The notes below the pieces were generated by a model. The model was not told where the DNA came from. It worked only from the letters and a program-made list of their open reading frames with translations, and did no database searches. From assembly GCF_003815915.1 (NCBI RefSeq), contig NZ_CP033929.1, positions 3,410,001 through 3,474,000 on the forward strand: DNA of 64,000 nt. Direction: 5' to 3'. The number at the start of each line of letters is the position of its first letter. Position 1 is the first letter of the stretch. Of this stretch, positions 61,628 to 64,000 are shown piece after piece. The DNA comes from Chryseobacterium indoltheticum (lineage in GTDB: Bacteria; Bacteroidota; Bacteroidia; Flavobacteriales; Weeksellaceae). A program made the position numbers and the translations under genes.

Positions 61628-61842
61628 TTTACCGACCCCGATGGAATGGGATCATACGATGAAAATGGAGAATGGCACAGTGAAATGGAGGATTTTTGGA
61701 ATTATCATGGCTATGCGAACGGACCTACACAAAATTCTTATTCATCTTATAGCTCATTAACTTATAATAGTGGAACTAATCCGGATAGTGGCGGCGGAGG
61801 TGGTTCGGTAACAGTGGGGGATCTTTTGGATGCTTTGTTAGC
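61628..61842 (+). repeat. second-linker direct repeat, copy A
   Basis: This matches 63778-63989 nearly exactly (a three-base difference in length and a few substitutions). It encodes the FTDPDGMGSYDENGEWHSEM linker of the second RHS gene. It shows that tip 4 was once attached to that gene. Confidence 0.88.
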
Positions 61843-62416
61843 GGAAATGGGTAACAGTTCAACTGATTATTTTGCTGGTATTGATTTTACACAGTTTGGA
61901 ACAGACGAAGAACCAGTTAATTTTTTTAGTAGTAAGGAGCCCAAAATGTTTCATAGAGTTTTTGAAGAATCTTTGAAGAAAAATATAAATACAGATGGAG
62001 ATGGTATTTTCAGGGTATTTGGACATGGAAACGTTGGTCTTCTACAAGATGAAAAAACTAAAATAGTGACAGCCGATAAATTTGATATTCAAATGAACAA
62101 AAAAAATAAAAATTGGTCTAAAGTTGATTCTATGAAGAACAGTATACTTATACTTTATGCTTGTATGTCCGGATCAGAATTAAATGGAGAAACATCAATT
62201 GCAAGGCTTATATCACAAAAACATACAAATACTTTAGTTATAGGATTTGATGGATATGTAGGATTTGGTAAAAATGTAATTAATGGAAATGGAGTAATTA
62301 AAAAAGTTAACGTTAACTTGGATTTTCCTGATAATTTTGGTTCTGCTGTTTTTTACAAAAATGGAAAAGAAATTAACAGATTACCATTCAACTATTTTCA
62401 ATTATTAAAATACTAA
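61646..62416 (+). CDS. displaced RHS toxin tip 4 (HDC/caspase-like protease type)
   Basis: This 256-residue tip begins in the RHS end motif (open frame from about 61612, NPIRFTDPDGMGSYDENGEW) and shares its first 70 residues with the second RHS copy. The remainder (about 70-256) has FRVFGHGNVGLLQDE and ILILYACMSGSELNGETSIA, i.e. a His-Gly and a Cys in the order and setting of caspase-like cysteine proteases and the Tox-HDC family. This is a motif-based inference. No signal peptide or core is attached, so it is a silent cassette or remnant. A lipoprotein gene follows after 10 nt. Confidence 0.68.
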   Translation: MGSYDENGEWHSEMEDFWNYHGYANGPTQNSYSSYSSLTYNSGTNPDSGGGGGSVTVGDLLDALLAEMGNSSTDYFAGIDFTQFGTDEEPVNFFSSKEPKMFHRVFEESLKKNINTDGDGIFRVFGHGNVGLLQDEKTKIVTADKFDIQMNKKNKNWSKVDSMKNSILILYACMSGSELNGETSIARLISQKHTNTLVIGFDGYVGFGKNVINGNGVIKKVNVNLDFPDNFGSAVFYKNGKEINRLPFNYFQLLKY

Positions 62417-62426
62417 CTAAATTATT

Positions 62427-62933
62427 ATGAAAAAATTTTTAATAATATTCTTAATTGTCAAATTATTCATTTCTTGTTCTAAAAAAGAAAAAAATATTAA
62501 TGACTTGCAAACTTCTTTAATAAATAAAAATGACTCAATTACTAAAGAAGAAAATCCATATATAGCGAATTATGATGATAAAAAAAGAAAAAAAAAATTA
62601 TTAGATAGCGCAATTATATATGGTGACACATTGTCTTATCAAGAGGCTTTCAAAGATTTTCTTATTGCCGAACGGTCGCAAGAATTTTTGTATTATTCAA
62701 TAAAAATGGGTAAAATACATAATTATGGTGAAGCATATTTTGATACTTATTATATTATGAATTTATTAGATAATCGAAATAAGTATATATCTGAAAAAGA
62801 TAAAAAAGTATCGTTATATTATTTATTAAAAGCCTATGAAATGAATAACTCAACTGCCAAAGACAAATTAAATGATTTGTACTTAAAAAAGAATAAAAAA
62901 ATTCCAACTTCTGCATCAATATTAGGTGAATAG
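62427..62933 (+). CDS. lipoprotein, candidate immunity for tip 4
   Basis: This 168-residue lipoprotein has a short signal (MKKFLIIFLIVKLFISC, modified Cys about 17) followed by a Lys/Asn-rich linker. A helical domain follows (YGDTLSYQEAFKDFLIAERS, SLYYLLKAYEMNNSTAKDKL) that resembles a Sel1/TPR-like helix pair. I do not recognise the family. Being downstream of tip 4 it is the likely immunity protein; an envelope location would imply that this toxin acts on the periplasm. Confidence 0.65.
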   Translation: MKKFLIIFLIVKLFISCSKKEKNINDLQTSLINKNDSITKEENPYIANYDDKKRKKKLLDSAIIYGDTLSYQEAFKDFLIAERSQEFLYYSIKMGKIHNYGEAYFDTYYIMNLLDNRNKYISEKDKKVSLYYLLKAYEMNNSTAKDKLNDLYLKKNKKIPTSASILGE

Positions 62934-63018
62934 ATATTTGTAATCTATCAGAATTAGTGATGAAGCCTTTGTAACTTTAATAACTAATTTTCAAAACTAA
63001 TTAAAAATAAATATTTAA

Positions 63019-63055
63019 AAACGAGAGTGGGAACTCCCTACTCTCGTTTATTTTG
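63019..63055 (+). terminator. rho-independent terminator after the tip 4 module
   Basis: AAACGAGAGTGGGA pairs with TCCC-T-ACTCTCGTTT (one bulge) and is followed by ATTTTG. It ends the toxin-immunity cluster before the second RHS copy. Confidence 0.85.
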
Positions 63056-63183
63056 AAGATAAAACATATCAAATGATTGAGAATCATTCCTTGTGTATAA
63101 GATTTAGTGATGGAAGAAATTGTTTTAATTTTTAAAAATTTACCGAAGTAGATTACGGAAATGCTAAGGTAACCCAGAATGTT

Positions 63184-63678
63184 TACCGTGCAGACGGAAC
63201 AAAAGTGAAGAAGATCTTTGGAGATATAGAAACCAATTATCTGGACGGGTTTCAGTATAAATCTACCAGAACCTCGGAATCAGTTGACGGATCAATAGGA
63301 GACCCCAATGAAGTGGCTGAAATGAAGCTCAGGATCATTCCGACCTCGGAAGGATATTATGATGCATGGCTTAACCAATATATTTACCAGTTTACCGATC
63401 ATCTGGGAAATGTAAGACTTAGCTATTCTGATACCAATAAAGACGGAATTATCCAGCCCAGACAGTTTGCAACGGCCAAATGTACACCCGGAAAACCGCC
63501 CTTTAACATCCCTACGTGTATCGTATCATGGCAGCCGGGAGAGATTGTAGAGAGTAACACATACTATCCGTTTGGGTTACTGCATAATTACACGGCTACT
63601 ACACAGAATGCCTACCAATATAAATATAACGGAAAGGAATTGCAGGAGACCGGAATGTATGATTACGGTGCAAGAATG
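63184..63678 (+). repeat. RHS-core direct repeat, copy B
   Basis: This is the gap-free partner of 57146-57640; the copies differ at roughly ten positions, including GGGG/GAAC near the start and GCAG/GAAG. Past 63700 the copies diverge sharply. Confidence 0.9.
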
Positions 63679-63777
63679 TATATGCCGGATCTTGGAAGAT
63701 GGGGAGTTGTAGATCCGTTGGCAGAGAGTTATCGAAGATGGTCACCATATCATTATGCGATGAACAATCCTGTCAAG

Positions 63778-63989
63778 TTTACCGACCCCGATGGAATGGG
63801 ATCATACGATGAAAATGGAGAATGGCACAGTGAAATGGAGGATTTCTGGAATTATCATGGCTATGCGAACGGACCTACACAGAATTCTTATTCATCTTAT
63901 AGCTCACTAACTTATAATAGTGGAACTAATCCGGATGGCGGCGGAGGCGGTTCGGTAACAGTGGGTGATCTTTTGGATGCTTTGTTAGC
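63778..63989 (+). repeat. second-linker direct repeat, copy B
   Basis: This is the partner of 61628-61842, located in frame in the truncated second RHS gene. Divergence after 63989 marks where the toxin tips differ. Confidence 0.88.
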
Positions 63990-64000
63990 TTCTTCTAATG

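Larger units (their letters stand above)
63136..64000 (+). pseudogene. 5'-truncated second RHS gene, runs off window end
   Basis: An open frame without start begins after a TAA at 63133 and continues to the end. It encodes the RHS core only: YRADGTKVKKIFGDIETNYL, the same region as residues about 753-930 of the intact protein, then GVVDPLAESYRRWSPYHYAM, FTDPDGM and the second linker. Homology to the intact gene begins near 63131 with no promoter or N-terminus. It looks like a recombination donor or relic carrying a different linker and, beyond the window, presumably another tip. It could be translated only if fused. Confidence 0.8.

Noticed and set aside
1..64000. tRNA or rRNA genes as integration sites
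   Set aside because: I saw no T-arm GTTCRA pattern with matching acceptor arms, and no rRNA signature.

Overview
The window is AT-rich and looks like the chromosome of a flavobacterium of the Weeksellaceae, most likely Chryseobacterium or a close relative. The reasons are: promoters of the Bacteroidota type (TAnnTTTG -7 boxes), proteins ending in type IX secretion (T9SS) type A sorting domains, a GH92 mannosidase, a TonB-receptor-like barrel protein, a PorT-family gene next to sucD, and spacers filled with nested palindromes of the kind dispersed in Chryseobacterium genomes. The genus is an inference. I recognised no rRNA, tRNA or CRISPR array.

Region 1 (1-5400) is a decayed integrative element. 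It holds a serine recombinase broken by a stop and a frameshift, a small HTH protein, an N-terminal scrap of a phage-type integrase, a second fuller tyrosine recombinase with one frameshift, and an intact HTH/zinc-ribbon-like protein translationally coupled to that recombinase. It abuts dnaK.

Region 2 (5400-22800) is mostly core: dnaK; ppk1-ppx for polyphosphate; a frameshifted secreted esterase; a DUF2071 protein and an NTF2-like protein; a large T9SS-exported choice-of-anchor I protein; a frameshifted barstar-family gene; a NifU-like/Mrp pair for Fe-S cluster handling; an exported GH92 glycosidase; and a PhyH-type dioxygenase.

Region 3 (22800-50000) begins with an IS110-family element that seems to sit inside a dispersed palindrome and carries a candidate bridge RNA. 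It continues with a dicarboxylate symporter, two BON-domain proteins, an outer-membrane barrel protein, a DUF6261-like protein beside an array of four 42-nt palindromic units, an Mrr-type endonuclease, a CocE-type hydrolase, alkB and ada-like repair genes, speB/speA for putrescine with a HAD phosphatase between them, a phosphatase/thiamine pyrophosphokinase/cobalamin adenosyltransferase operon, hemB, a tiny T9SS-tagged protein, an ABC exporter pair, a PorT-like protein and sucD. Almost every spacer carries terminators or REP/MITE-like inverted repeats.

Region 4 (50368-64000) is the most interesting. It is a polymorphic toxin locus: a T9SS-tagged repeat protein, an SpvB/TcB-like protein and an RHS protein (TcC-like) encode a putative split cocoon whose last 100 residues are a GIY-YIG-like nuclease. 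Two overlapping Imm26-type immunity genes follow, then three displaced toxin tips (URI/GIY-YIG-like, restriction-endonuclease-like, HDC cysteine-protease-like), each with its own downstream immunity candidate. A second, 5'-truncated RHS core, nearly identical to the first, runs off the window end. Two different post-core linkers show that the displaced tips came from two RHS lineages, which fits toxin switching by recombination.
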